NCBI GenBank assembly: GCA_023247705.1
Contig: JAHFFY010000013.1
Coordinates: 1 to 43,945 of the forward strand
Direction of reading: 5' to 3'
Length of the DNA stretch: 43,945 nt
From: Candidatus Omnitrophota bacterium
GTDB lineage: Bacteria > Omnitrophota > Gorgyraeia > Zapsychrales > JAHFFX01
Of the stretch, positions 1 through 8,812 are shown in pieces. The notes beneath the pieces were generated by a model. The model was given only the letters and a program-made list of their open reading frames with translations, was not told the DNA's origin and did no database searches. Numbering within the stretch: position 1 is the stretch's first letter; every line of letters starts with the position of its first letter. Both the position numbers and the translations under genes were made by a program.

Positions 1-539
1 AAGGGTTGAAACGGATGGCCGAGATTCACAAACGCCATCTTGGTGAAATACCGGTGCACCTTGCCGTTGGGCGTGACCAAAAGATTATCGAAACCCGCGT
101 GGATCAGGCCCTGCATATTTTTCCAGCCCTGCTCGGTATAAATGTGCGGGGCCCAGGTCACGGTCAAGGGGTGCATACGGTATTGAAATTTTAATTTGTG
201 CGCGGTAAACGAACTGTCCTTGCCGCCGCTCGATGGGACGATGCAGTCAAAGCGGCCATCGGTGCGCCGGTAACGGTCGCAGAGTGCGATCAATTCCTGC
301 TCGCGCTTTTTCCAGTCGATCTGGTTTTGCTTATAGTCCGCGTAACGGCAGGCGTCACAAATCCCGTCGGCGCCGAAGGCGATCGTTTCTTTTTTCTGGT
401 CGGACTTCGCGCGAAATTCAACCGTTGAGCTCGGGCGTTGATTGGAAATGACGCAGCGTTTACAATAAACAACCTCGCGCGGGAGGCCGTATTTAACGTC
501 AGGGAGTTCGGTTTCTATGTTGTTTTGGTTTGTTGGCAT
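1..539 (-). CDS. N-acetyl sugar amidotransferase (WbpG/PseA/LegX-like PP-loop), 3' part cut by window edge
   Basis: Translated by hand from minus strand: MPTNQNNIETELPDVKYGLPREVVYCKRCVISNQRPSSTVEF...GADGICDACRYADYKQNQIDWKKREQEL...DCIVPSSGGKDSSFTAHKLKF...; SGGKDS PP-loop and CxxC pairs. Not in ORF track because it is truncated. Confidence 0.88.
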   Translation of the reverse strand, partial: MPTNQNNIETELPDVKYGLPREVVYCKRCVISNQRPSSTVEFRAKSDQKKETIAFGADGICDACRYADYKQNQIDWKKREQELIALCDRYRRTDGRFDCIVPSSGGKDSSFTAHKLKFQYRMHPLTVTWAPHIYTEQGWKNMQGLIHAGFDNLLVTPNGKVHRYFTKMAFVNLGHPFQP

Positions 540-570
540 TGTTTTGTTCCTTAATTTCTTTATAGTCAAC

Positions 571-774
571 CCGTCATTGCGAGACATCGTTGTTTTCGTT
601 CTCGGTCGAAGCAATCTCTGAGGAACGATTTTTGTCCGACATTTCCCAATGGAAATGGTAGACCAAAACCCATAGAAGAGATTGCCGCGCCATCACGATT
701 TATTGGCGATGGCTCGCCCCGTCCCGCTGCTTTAAAATGGAATTTTGCGGGGCCTAAAAGCGGGGCAATGACGG
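571..774. repeat. Dispersed intergenic inverted-repeat element, CCGTCATTGCG...GCAATGACGG
   Basis: Terminal inverted ends; interior gcaatctct..aacgatttttgtc...acatttccc...ggaaat...ccaaaaccCatag shared with 6863-7025. Confidence 0.75.
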
Positions 775-2217
775 CGTACTTGTAACGAATTGCAAAAACC
801 CCTTCAAAATCCCCAACCCCGTCTGCCCGCTTTTCTCGGGATGAAACTGGCAGCCGTAAATATTTTCTTTCTTCAAAACCGAACAAAATTCCTGATCGAA
901 GTAACGGGTCTTCGCCAGAACATACTGATCAGATTTGGGCCGGACACAATAGGAATGAACAAAATACGCGCCGCTGCCTGGCGTCACATCTTCCAGGATC
1001 GTCCCTTTCCAATCGCGGTCGGGTTCAATCGAATTCCACCCGACGTGCGGGATCGAATAGCCTTCGACCACCAGCGCAGGATCTTCCTTGAAACGAATGA
1101 CCTCCCCTTCGATCAGTCCCAGCCCCGCGTGCTCGCCGAATTCATAACTCCTGTCCATCAGCAACTGCATCCCCAGGCAAATCCCCAGAAACGGTTTGCC
1201 GCCTTTGACATATTCTTTGATCGCTACGTCCAGTCCGCGTTCCTTGAGATTTCGCATTCCTTCCTGAAAAGCGCCGACCCCCGGCAACACGAGCGAATCA
1301 GCTTCTTTAATTTCTTCATGGGTGGAAACAAATCTGACCGTCGCCCCCAGCCATTCAAAAGCGTTACGGACACTGCGCAAATTGCACAGACCATAATCAA
1401 CAATCGAAACGTTTGCATTCAAAAAATTCGAAACCGTGTAATTGCGTTCATCCTGCGGATTGATCCGTCCATCAAAACGGTTGATTAAAAATGCTTTCAA
1501 TTGCGGGATCGTTGTCTGGTTGTAATGCAAAAGCGTGCCGAGCGCGATGCCGTCGATTTTTTTGTCCTGGAGACATTCTTCCAGATGCGAGAGCGTTCCG
1601 GCGCCACCGGAGATAACCACCGGGACCAAAACCACATCGGTCACCGCCTTGACTAGTTCCAGATCGAATCCTAATTTCGTTCCGTCACGATCAACCGACG
1701 TCAAAAGGATCTCACCGACCCCCAAACGGACCGCGTGTTGGGCCCAAGTCACAACATCCAATCCGGTCTTCTCGCGGCCGTTGTCGGTATAAGCCTCCCA
1801 TTTGCCCGGGCCGGTTTTTTTCGCTTCGATGGAAAGAACAATTGTCGAAGAACCAAAAATACGCGACGCTTCTCTCAAAAGGTCCGGGTTTTTGACCGCC
1901 GCGGTATTGATCGCAGCCTTGTCCGCGCCGGAACGTAAAATCGTTTTGATATCTTCCAGGCTGCGGATGCCGCCGCCGACGGTAATCGGCACAAAGAATC
2001 CGTGCTTGGTCGTTTCTTCAATAATATGCGTAAGGTTGTTGCGATTATACAAACTCGCCACGATATCGATGTACAGCAATTCATCCGCGCCGTCCTGATA
2101 ATATTTCCGCGCCAACTGGTTAGGATTTCCAACAACGCGCAGGCCTTCCAGCTGAATGCCTTTCACGACATTCGGGCCTTTGACGTCCAGCCGGGCTATG
2201 ATTCTAGTCCTTTTCAT
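754..2217 (-). CDS. HisF-HisH fusion (cyclase-like domain N-terminal, class I glutamine amidotransferase domain C-terminal)
   Basis: N-term RIIARLDVKGPNVVKG, VGGGIRS, LLTSVDRDGT (HisF); C-term VSIVDYGLCNLRS, GVGAFQEGM, GICLGMQLL, GCQFHPEKSG (HisH, Cys/His/Glu present); one uninterrupted 487-aa ORF. Confidence 0.9.
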   Translation of the reverse strand: MKRTRIIARLDVKGPNVVKGIQLEGLRVVGNPNQLARKYYQDGADELLYIDIVASLYNRNNLTHIIEETTKHGFFVPITVGGGIRSLEDIKTILRSGADKAAINTAAVKNPDLLREASRIFGSSTIVLSIEAKKTGPGKWEAYTDNGREKTGLDVVTWAQHAVRLGVGEILLTSVDRDGTKLGFDLELVKAVTDVVLVPVVISGGAGTLSHLEECLQDKKIDGIALGTLLHYNQTTIPQLKAFLINRFDGRINPQDERNYTVSNFLNANVSIVDYGLCNLRSVRNAFEWLGATVRFVSTHEEIKEADSLVLPGVGAFQEGMRNLKERGLDVAIKEYVKGGKPFLGICLGMQLLMDRSYEFGEHAGLGLIEGEVIRFKEDPALVVEGYSIPHVGWNSIEPDRDWKGTILEDVTPGSGAYFVHSYCVRPKSDQYVLAKTRYFDQEFCSVLKKENIYGCQFHPEKSGQTGLGILKGFLQFVTSTPSLPRF

Positions 2218-3352
2218 TTAATAATTTCTCCACCGCGGCGTCCACAAAATACTTCTGCACCGGGATCTCCCAAATCTTCGGGGCATGCATGATCTGCGAA
2301 AAACGTTTGGCGCTTTCGCCGTTGCCGAAGGTGTAGGCCTGGATCGGTTTCAAAACCGCGATTTGACGGATCGCGTCCTGGATTTCGGTTTCGTTTTCAT
2401 TCACATTGAGAATGTTGACGGATTCATGCCGGTTTTTCTGGCGGTTGCCGATATTGATCGCCATCTTTCCGTACACTTCGCTGATCCGGATCCCCACGCT
2501 GGAATTGCCGATGGTGAACAAGCAGTTTCTTAAAATCGTCAGATAATATTCGAATCTTAACGATGGGAAAATTTTAAACCGCGGATTATGCTGCAAAGGC
2601 AGAATCTCTTCCAGAATAATGTCCGAGCCCGGATCGTTGTTGGGATAAATGACGACATAATTCTTGTCCGATTTGATCAAGGCGTTAACGACCGTCTTGA
2701 TATTCTGGCGCAGGTCTTTGAGTTCCGTTGTGACGGGATGATAAACAAAGATCCCGTACGCGTCGAATTCGATTTCATAACGCTGGCGGACACTCTCTAA
2801 ACCCGGAAGATTTTTGCTAAGCATGATATCGATGTCGGGTGAACCGATGACAAAAATACTGTCCGCCAGTTCCCCCATCTGGATCAAACGCTTCTTGGCC
2901 AATTCATTGGCGACAAAATGGACGTGCGCCAACTTGGAAATCGCGTGCCGGATCGATTCATCGATCGTTCCCGAGACCTCCCCGCCTTCGATGTGCGCTA
3001 CGAGAACATTGTTCATGGCCCCGGTGATCGCCCCGGCCAAAGCCTCGGCCCGGTCTCCATGCACGACGATCAAATCGGGTTTATATTCATGGATATAACT
3101 GCTTAACCCCTGGATCGTGTTGGCTAAAATCACGTCCATCGGCATCGCGCTCGTTTGATTGATGTAGGTATAAATATTTTGAAAGCCGGCCTTGCGCACC
3201 TCATCGACCGTGCCGCCATATTTGGAGAGCATGTGCATGCCGGTGACAAAGATATGCACGTCGAAATCTTTGCTTTTGTCCAGTTGGTAAATCAAGGGTT
3301 TGAGTTTTCCAAAATCCGCCCTCGTTCCCGTTAGAAAAAGGATTCTTTTCAT
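2204..3352 (-). CDS. UDP-N-acetylglucosamine 2-epimerase, hydrolysing (NeuC/LegG-like)
   Basis: MKRILFLTGTRADFGKLKPLI..., VVHGDRAEALAGA, HIEGGEVSGTIDESIRHAISKLAHVHFV. Confidence 0.88.
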   Translation of the reverse strand: MKRILFLTGTRADFGKLKPLIYQLDKSKDFDVHIFVTGMHMLSKYGGTVDEVRKAGFQNIYTYINQTSAMPMDVILANTIQGLSSYIHEYKPDLIVVHGDRAEALAGAITGAMNNVLVAHIEGGEVSGTIDESIRHAISKLAHVHFVANELAKKRLIQMGELADSIFVIGSPDIDIMLSKNLPGLESVRQRYEIEFDAYGIFVYHPVTTELKDLRQNIKTVVNALIKSDKNYVVIYPNNDPGSDIILEEILPLQHNPRFKIFPSLRFEYYLTILRNCLFTIGNSSVGIRISEVYGKMAINIGNRQKNRHESVNILNVNENETEIQDAIRQIAVLKPIQAYTFGNGESAKRFSQIMHAPKIWEIPVQKYFVDAAVEKLLNEKD

Positions 3353-3909
3353 ATCTGTTTTCTCCTTACCAAACGCGCCGGGACCCCGGCCCAGATCTCT
3401 CCCGGGGCCACGTCATTGATCACAACGCTATTGGCCCCGATGACGGCGCGATCGCCGATTTTAATTTGACCCAAAATTTTCGCCCCTGCATAGATTGTCA
3501 CGTGATCACCGATCGTCGGCCGTTCGTTCGTGGATTCGTATCGCGCGCCGATGGTGACGTTGTGGTATACAAAACAATCATCGCCGATGATAATCTTCGA
3601 ACCGATCACGGTCCCGTAACTGTGGACCAGTGTAAAATTTTTACCGATGTCCGCCGAATAATAAATCAAACTCGCCGTGTACTGACTTTGCACGATCGAA
3701 AGGATTTTCAAGAAATCATCTTCCCCTTGGCTTAAAAAATATTCCCGCTGGATCCGGTAAATGGCGACCGACAAATTTCCGGCGTTATGCAACGGACAAT
3801 CGTATTGTTCCAAAAGCGACTTCTGCTTGCGGTCGAATTTCAAACCGAAGCAGTCTTTTAAAAGACTGCTTAAATGCGGAAATTTTTTCTGGAATCTTTT
3901 TGTCTTCAT
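3349..3909 (-). CDS. Serine-acetyltransferase-like hexapeptide-repeat acyltransferase
   Basis: Left-handed beta-helix hexapeptides: IIIGDDCFVYHNVTIGAR...PTIGDHVTIYAGAKILGQIKIGDRAVIGANSVV; ATGA overlaps with both neighbours. Confidence 0.8.
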   Translation of the reverse strand: MKTKRFQKKFPHLSSLLKDCFGLKFDRKQKSLLEQYDCPLHNAGNLSVAIYRIQREYFLSQGEDDFLKILSIVQSQYTASLIYYSADIGKNFTLVHSYGTVIGSKIIIGDDCFVYHNVTIGARYESTNERPTIGDHVTIYAGAKILGQIKIGDRAVIGANSVVINDVAPGEIWAGVPARLVRRKQI

Positions 3910-4958
3910 GCGGCAACCGATTTCCAGCGCAGCTGCGCGTCTTTCTTGACGGCGGCTCTCGCTTTCTTCCCTAATAATTTATGAAAATCCACAGCCTTGA
4001 TCTCTCCGGTGCCGGGACGTTTGACCCAGATATTTTCCAGGCTAAAGATTTCGCCCGCCTTGATGTCGCAGATCGCGACCGCGCACGCGTAAGCAAAATC
4101 GATGACCGGCTGTTCTTCTTTCAAAATATTTTTTGTGCCGCCCTGCGCCAGATAAATCGCCCGTGAACCTTCGACCAATTGCGCCAGTTCCTGCGGTTCC
4201 ATTGAAATCGGAACATCCGGTCCCGGCCAATCGCGGGTCAAGGTAAAATGTTTTTCCAAAGCACAGGCACCTAACGCCGCGGCGCCGAGACACGTATAAA
4301 TCCCCAGAGAATGATCGCTTAACCCCACCGGCAGCCCGAAGGTTTTCTTCAACTGCGCAATCGCGCCCAAACGCACCTTTTCATACGGCGTCGGATACAT
4401 GGACGTGCAGTGCATAAGGATCAGCGGGCATTTATGTTTTTGAATGGCCTTCACCGATCTTCTAATCGAGGGGATATCATTCATCCCGGTGGATAAAATC
4501 ATGGGCTTGCCCATCCTGGCGATGTGTTCAAGAAGCGGAATGCTGTTGCACTCCCCGGATCCGATTTTAAACGCATTGACCTTCATGTCATACAAACGAT
4601 CGGCCGCTGCCCGGGAAAACGGCGTGCACAGATAAATGATCCCTTTTTTCTCGCAATACTTTTTGACCGCGAGCTCTTCTTCCTCGGGCAGTTCGCAGCG
4701 TTTGATAATGTCGTATAACCGGTCGGGAGAATTTCCCGGCAGGATATCGGTCGGGATCATTTCCTCCTCGGTGATATGGCATTGAAACTTGACGCATTCC
4801 GCTTTGGCGGCCACCGCGGCATCGATCAACTGGATCGCCTTGTTAAAATCCCCTTCATGATTAATGCCCGCCTCCGCGATGACCAACGGCGGAAAATCAT
4901 CGCCGACCGGACGGCCTTCGATGTTGATGGTTTTGTTTTTCTTGATACTCTTGGTCAT
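3906..4958 (-). CDS. N-acetylneuraminate/legionaminate synthase (NeuB/LegI-like) with C-terminal SAF domain
   Basis: VIAEAGINHEGDFNKAIQLIDAAVAAKAECVKFQ, LSTGMND, GLSDHSLGIYTCLGAAALGACALEKHFTL, C-term WVKRPGTGEI. Confidence 0.9.
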   Translation of the reverse strand: MTKSIKKNKTINIEGRPVGDDFPPLVIAEAGINHEGDFNKAIQLIDAAVAAKAECVKFQCHITEEEMIPTDILPGNSPDRLYDIIKRCELPEEEELAVKKYCEKKGIIYLCTPFSRAAADRLYDMKVNAFKIGSGECNSIPLLEHIARMGKPMILSTGMNDIPSIRRSVKAIQKHKCPLILMHCTSMYPTPYEKVRLGAIAQLKKTFGLPVGLSDHSLGIYTCLGAAALGACALEKHFTLTRDWPGPDVPISMEPQELAQLVEGSRAIYLAQGGTKNILKEEQPVIDFAYACAVAICDIKAGEIFSLENIWVKRPGTGEIKAVDFHKLLGKKARAAVKKDAQLRWKSVAA

Positions 4959-5007
4959 GATGTTGACTCCTTAAATATCCAGGGTTGTTCAAATTCTTGT
5001 CAAATTT

Positions 5008-5060
5008 ACGTCATTACGAGGCATCGTCATTTCACTTTTACGGCCGAAGCAATCTCTTCT
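5008..5060. repeat. Partial copy of the GTCATT-type intergenic element
   Basis: acgtcattacgaggcatcgtcatttcacttttacggccgaagcaatctcttcttgcgatttt. Confidence 0.5.
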
Positions 5061-5067
5061 TGCGATT

Positions 5068-6840
5068 TTAGCCTTTCTTACTGCCCGACAACTCTCCGCT
5101 CAAAACCCTACTCCATTCCTTAAACCAATTCCGATCGGCCCGCGCGAACTGACGTGTGAACTCCGCAACGACCTCCTGGACATCTCGGGCAAACCACCAG
5201 GATTCGATCTGCGTCAATCGATCATTGATAAACCGTCCCGCCGCCTCCGGAGAATCGTGCAAAATCTTCGCCGCGCGCAACTGTTCAAAATACGGTTCTG
5301 CGGATTTGCGAATGCCCCATAAATCCGGATCCCAAAACAGAATCGTCGGGATATTCATCGCCATGACTTCCAGATAAGCGGTTTGATTATTGTCCAGCAC
5401 AACCAAACGACTTTCCGCTAAACGGTTGCGGAAAGGAACATCACAATGATCAAATTTGATCCCGGAGACCGACTCTTCCAACCGTTGCTGATTGCTCCAT
5501 CCCATATCAAGATAATACAAACGCACTAAAAGCCGTCGGCGCGTTGCGTCCGTTAAAGAATTTAAAAATTTTTTCTGCCACTCCATATACCGCAGCGCCT
5601 GCGGCCCCAGGTAACAGGACTGAAACAAAAGCTGATACCGCGGCCCTAAATTTCCGACGTAGAAAATCTGCGACTTCGTTTGGTTCTCATCTTTGGTCCG
5701 TACCGGAACCGACAATCCGGGCTGCGGCAACGGAATCACTTTGGGCTGACGATTATTCCATCCCCAGGAAATAAAATGATCGACCGCTTTCAATTCATTA
5801 TCCAGCATCGCATCGTAGAGAAACGTTCCGTAACCTCCGCCGTGCTGGGTCCCGATCAAGACCGTTTGACGCTTGACCGCTTCCGCCATGTAAACCGCCG
5901 CCGGAGTGTCAAACCGCCAGCCGATCGCGCTGATAATCGCTTTGGGACAATTATCCAGAAATCCGGAAACCTGATTTCTGATATCTCGATACCCTTCCAG
6001 AATATCCAGGGGCAGACAATACGCCATCATCTGATAACAGATGGTCTCAAACTCGTCGGTCTTTTTCTTGTCGCGAAAAACCGTGCGCAGCGCATCGTTG
6101 GCCCGCAAAGTTTTTGTTTGGACTCCCAATCCCAGTTTTCCCACGCGCCATTGTCGCCATAATGATTTCTGTTCCGGGGTTTCCGGCGCAATTCTAACTT
6201 GATGTAAAAGAACCTGACGCTGCGCTGAAAACCGGAACGTCAACCGCTCCAACGGCGGACGGATGTGTTCGCGAAAAAACTGTTTGTATACCGCGTTGGC
6301 GCGCGACCGCCCGAAATAAGACGAATCCTGCCCCCGCCATTCTTTCGCCGGAAAACGACCTCCTAACAGCCGCAGGATCTGCGAAAACAATTGCAGATTA
6401 TAACTGTCGCTTTTGGCGTAATGCACAAATTCGAGATTGCTTTGCACATAACGATTGTTTCTTTCATCGAGCAAACAGGTTTTAAACTGCGGATCCCGAG
6501 CCAGCGCGTCTTTCAATAAGGTATAACGATCATAAAGGATCTGGATATACCGCCACAACCACTCACCAAAAACAATCCGCCAATAACGCTGCGTTTCACC
6601 CGTTTCATGGATCCGGTTAAAGTCCCCGGTCAATTCCTCCAGCATCCGCTCATAAAGGCCATCGCAATACCGGTAAGCGGCCTCCAACCGCCGGGGATCG
6701 TCCCACGGATAAGCCAGCACATTGTGCTTCAACTTTTCCCAAACCGGGCGCTGGTCAAACAGCAAACACCATTCGCCCAGGAATAAAATCTCTTCCGACG
6801 GTTCCCAAAAATCCTGAATGGCGGTTGTTGCTAAGAACAT
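5068..6840 (-). CDS. LIC12162-family-like putative transferase
   Basis: Begins MFLATTAIQDFWEPSEEILFLGEWCLLFDQRPVWEKLK...; contains FISWGW and QTAYLEVMAMNIPTILFWDP, as recalled for this family. Confidence 0.65.
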   Translation of the reverse strand: MFLATTAIQDFWEPSEEILFLGEWCLLFDQRPVWEKLKHNVLAYPWDDPRRLEAAYRYCDGLYERMLEELTGDFNRIHETGETQRYWRIVFGEWLWRYIQILYDRYTLLKDALARDPQFKTCLLDERNNRYVQSNLEFVHYAKSDSYNLQLFSQILRLLGGRFPAKEWRGQDSSYFGRSRANAVYKQFFREHIRPPLERLTFRFSAQRQVLLHQVRIAPETPEQKSLWRQWRVGKLGLGVQTKTLRANDALRTVFRDKKKTDEFETICYQMMAYCLPLDILEGYRDIRNQVSGFLDNCPKAIISAIGWRFDTPAAVYMAEAVKRQTVLIGTQHGGGYGTFLYDAMLDNELKAVDHFISWGWNNRQPKVIPLPQPGLSVPVRTKDENQTKSQIFYVGNLGPRYQLLFQSCYLGPQALRYMEWQKKFLNSLTDATRRRLLVRLYYLDMGWSNQQRLEESVSGIKFDHCDVPFRNRLAESRLVVLDNNQTAYLEVMAMNIPTILFWDPDLWGIRKSAEPYFEQLRAAKILHDSPEAAGRFINDRLTQIESWWFARDVQEVVAEFTRQFARADRNWFKEWSRVLSGELSGSKKG

Positions 6841-6862
6841 AGCTACCTTATAGTCTTCTCGC

Positions 6863-7025
6863 TGTCATTGCTGCTTCGTTTTGTTTTAAAGCACAAACCG
6901 CAACAAAACAGCAGGGGGCAATCTCTTCCAAACGATTTTTGTCTATCATTTCCCTGGAAATCTCCGGCCAAAATCCATAGGAATCGATTCGTCCTAAAAT
7001 CAAACAGCGATGACCCGCAGTGACG
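6863..7025. repeat. Second long copy of the GTCATTGC-type intergenic element
   Basis: tgtcattgctgcttcg ... ggcaatctcttccaaacgatttttgtctatcatttccctggaaat...ccaaaatccatagg ... gcagtgacggcc. Confidence 0.65.
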
Positions 7026-7102
7026 GCCTATATAAAAAATTCAACCCGATCGACCCTGTTAGCCACAACCCACGAACCCGTAACCCGCAAACGCGTAAAC
7101 TT

Positions 7103-8590
7103 CTAAAACGTCGTATACCGATCTTCCGGCACTTCCTGAAAGATATCCTTCGGCCTTATTTCTTTGTGCTGCAATCGTTCGATCCTGCTTTCGATAAATC
7201 GGTCCAAATAAGAGGGATTTTCTTTTAATAACGCCCGTTTGCTCCGGATTGTTTCGACATTGAGATCAACGGAAATTCTGAAAGCCCCGTCAGCAATTCT
7301 TTTTTGAAAACTTTCCGTGCTCATCAATTTCGCACAAAGAATCTTGGCGAAAAGCGCGTTGCCTTGGGGCGTCATATGGATCTCATCGTGAAATAACGCC
7401 AGCCTCTCTTCGCCTTCGAACGCATTAAAATCCTGTGTGCAATCTAGACAGGGAATCAGCGGCGCGCATTCTTTGAGTGTGCGGCTGATCTTGCGTTTGG
7501 ACACCGCCTGATAATCCGCGTACAAAGGCGTCAGACGGGAATTGGCGACATACGTTTGCCGGTCTTCCGGAGTGTCGGCGAGTTCCACCAGTCCCGGATA
7601 ATCGATCGTGAACAACTGAATATTTCTTTCCTGCGCCAGGCGCGCCATCGCAATCAGATTATCAAACCACGCCACGATATAATCATTACGCAACAAAACC
7701 TCCCAGCGCTTCGGATTGTTAAAATTCATCTGTAGAGCAAATACCTGTTCTTTCAAAAATTTCTGCGCCAAAAGATAAAAACTTAAAACGCGCGTTTGCG
7801 ACAACCAACGGTTCGCAGGACAATACAGATTGTTTTGCTCCACCACATTGCGGGCGACCTTCGGTTTCCATTTTGTCCCCAGGGACAACGAGCTGTATTC
7901 GAATTCCTCATTCCATCCCTGATGAAGTAAAACAATGTCCGCCTGATAACGGACGATCTCTTCTTTGAACCGCAACCACTCCTGATAGGAATACCAGCCC
8001 TGCACACCGGAGTTGATGACTTCCGCATCAATTCCTTTCTGGCGCAATTCCTGTTCCAGCCTCGCCGGCCAGGTTTCGGCATCATCATTGCAATCACCGG
8101 CGGTTGTTGATCCGCCGGAGCAAAAGATCCTTAATTTGGTTTTCTTTTGTTTCGAATCAAATTCCTGTCCCCTGAATCCCAAAGAATTAATATTAAAGAC
8201 ATTTCGTTTCTTTCGGTTTAACTCCAAATCATAAAGCTTCCCGGTGCCGGGAGGAAAAGCAAATTTATCAAAGATCAGGAAATCAAGTTCTTTCGACCGG
8301 CAATTCTGGCGAAACCCGACGCCGTACACCGGGTGATTCACTAAAAAGAAACTGAATATAGCAAACCGGTACTGTCGTCCGTAAGCAGCGCTCAAAACCG
8401 TTCGCAAAAAAATTTCCCACAGCACCACGCCCAACAGCCCTCCCAGCAAAAACAGCCCGACCGCTCCTTCTTTCCTGAGATAAAACAGGACGACGAGACT
8501 GGTCAACAAAATCCAAATATAAAACAGGAACACCTGTTCGAAATGATTCAAAAGTAATTCCGCTGAACGGTGGATTTGTTTCTTCGGCAT
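7103..8590 (-). CDS. Membrane-anchored SGNH/GDSL-hydrolase-family protein
   Basis: N-terminal hydrophobic segments; LRIFCSGGSTTAGDCNDDAETWPARLEQEL, IVLLHQGWNEEF, FHDEIHMTPQGNALFA. Confidence 0.75.
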   Translation of the reverse strand: MPKKQIHRSAELLLNHFEQVFLFYIWILLTSLVVLFYLRKEGAVGLFLLGGLLGVVLWEIFLRTVLSAAYGRQYRFAIFSFFLVNHPVYGVGFRQNCRSKELDFLIFDKFAFPPGTGKLYDLELNRKKRNVFNINSLGFRGQEFDSKQKKTKLRIFCSGGSTTAGDCNDDAETWPARLEQELRQKGIDAEVINSGVQGWYSYQEWLRFKEEIVRYQADIVLLHQGWNEEFEYSSLSLGTKWKPKVARNVVEQNNLYCPANRWLSQTRVLSFYLLAQKFLKEQVFALQMNFNNPKRWEVLLRNDYIVAWFDNLIAMARLAQERNIQLFTIDYPGLVELADTPEDRQTYVANSRLTPLYADYQAVSKRKISRTLKECAPLIPCLDCTQDFNAFEGEERLALFHDEIHMTPQGNALFAKILCAKLMSTESFQKRIADGAFRISVDLNVETIRSKRALLKENPSYLDRFIESRIERLQHKEIRPKDIFQEVPEDRYTTF

Positions 8591-8596
8591 AAGGCC

Positions 8597-8749
8597 TCAA
8601 TAATTTTCCCAATAACTCCGGGCGTTCTTGCTGAGCCCGCGTTTCAGCGGATCCACTCCGGTCCACCGGCACAAAAATCCAATGGGACAAATCACCGTCC
8701 AGTAAAAGATGTTTAAAAATATTTTCAGTAAAAGATTTAATGGATTCAT
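8597..8749 (-). CDS. 50-aa single-pass membrane miniprotein (not in ORF track)
   Basis: Translated by hand: MNPLNLLLKIFLNIFYWTVICPIGFLCRWTGVDPLKRGLSKNARSYWENY*; sits between the carbamoyltransferase and SGNH genes on the same strand. Confidence 0.65.
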   Translation of the reverse strand: MNPLNLLLKIFLNIFYWTVICPIGFLCRWTGVDPLKRGLSKNARSYWENY

Positions 8750-8812
8750 CGTTCGATTCTATTTTCTTTCGTTCCCGTCAATGACGATGATTTAAAATTC
8801 CTTCCTTACTTC

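Noticed and set aside
790-1488. 232-aa plus-strand ORF
   Set aside because: Antisense to the HisFH fusion; no recognisable family.
5680-6162. 160-aa plus-strand ORF
   Set aside because: Antisense to the LIC12162-like gene; shadow ORF.
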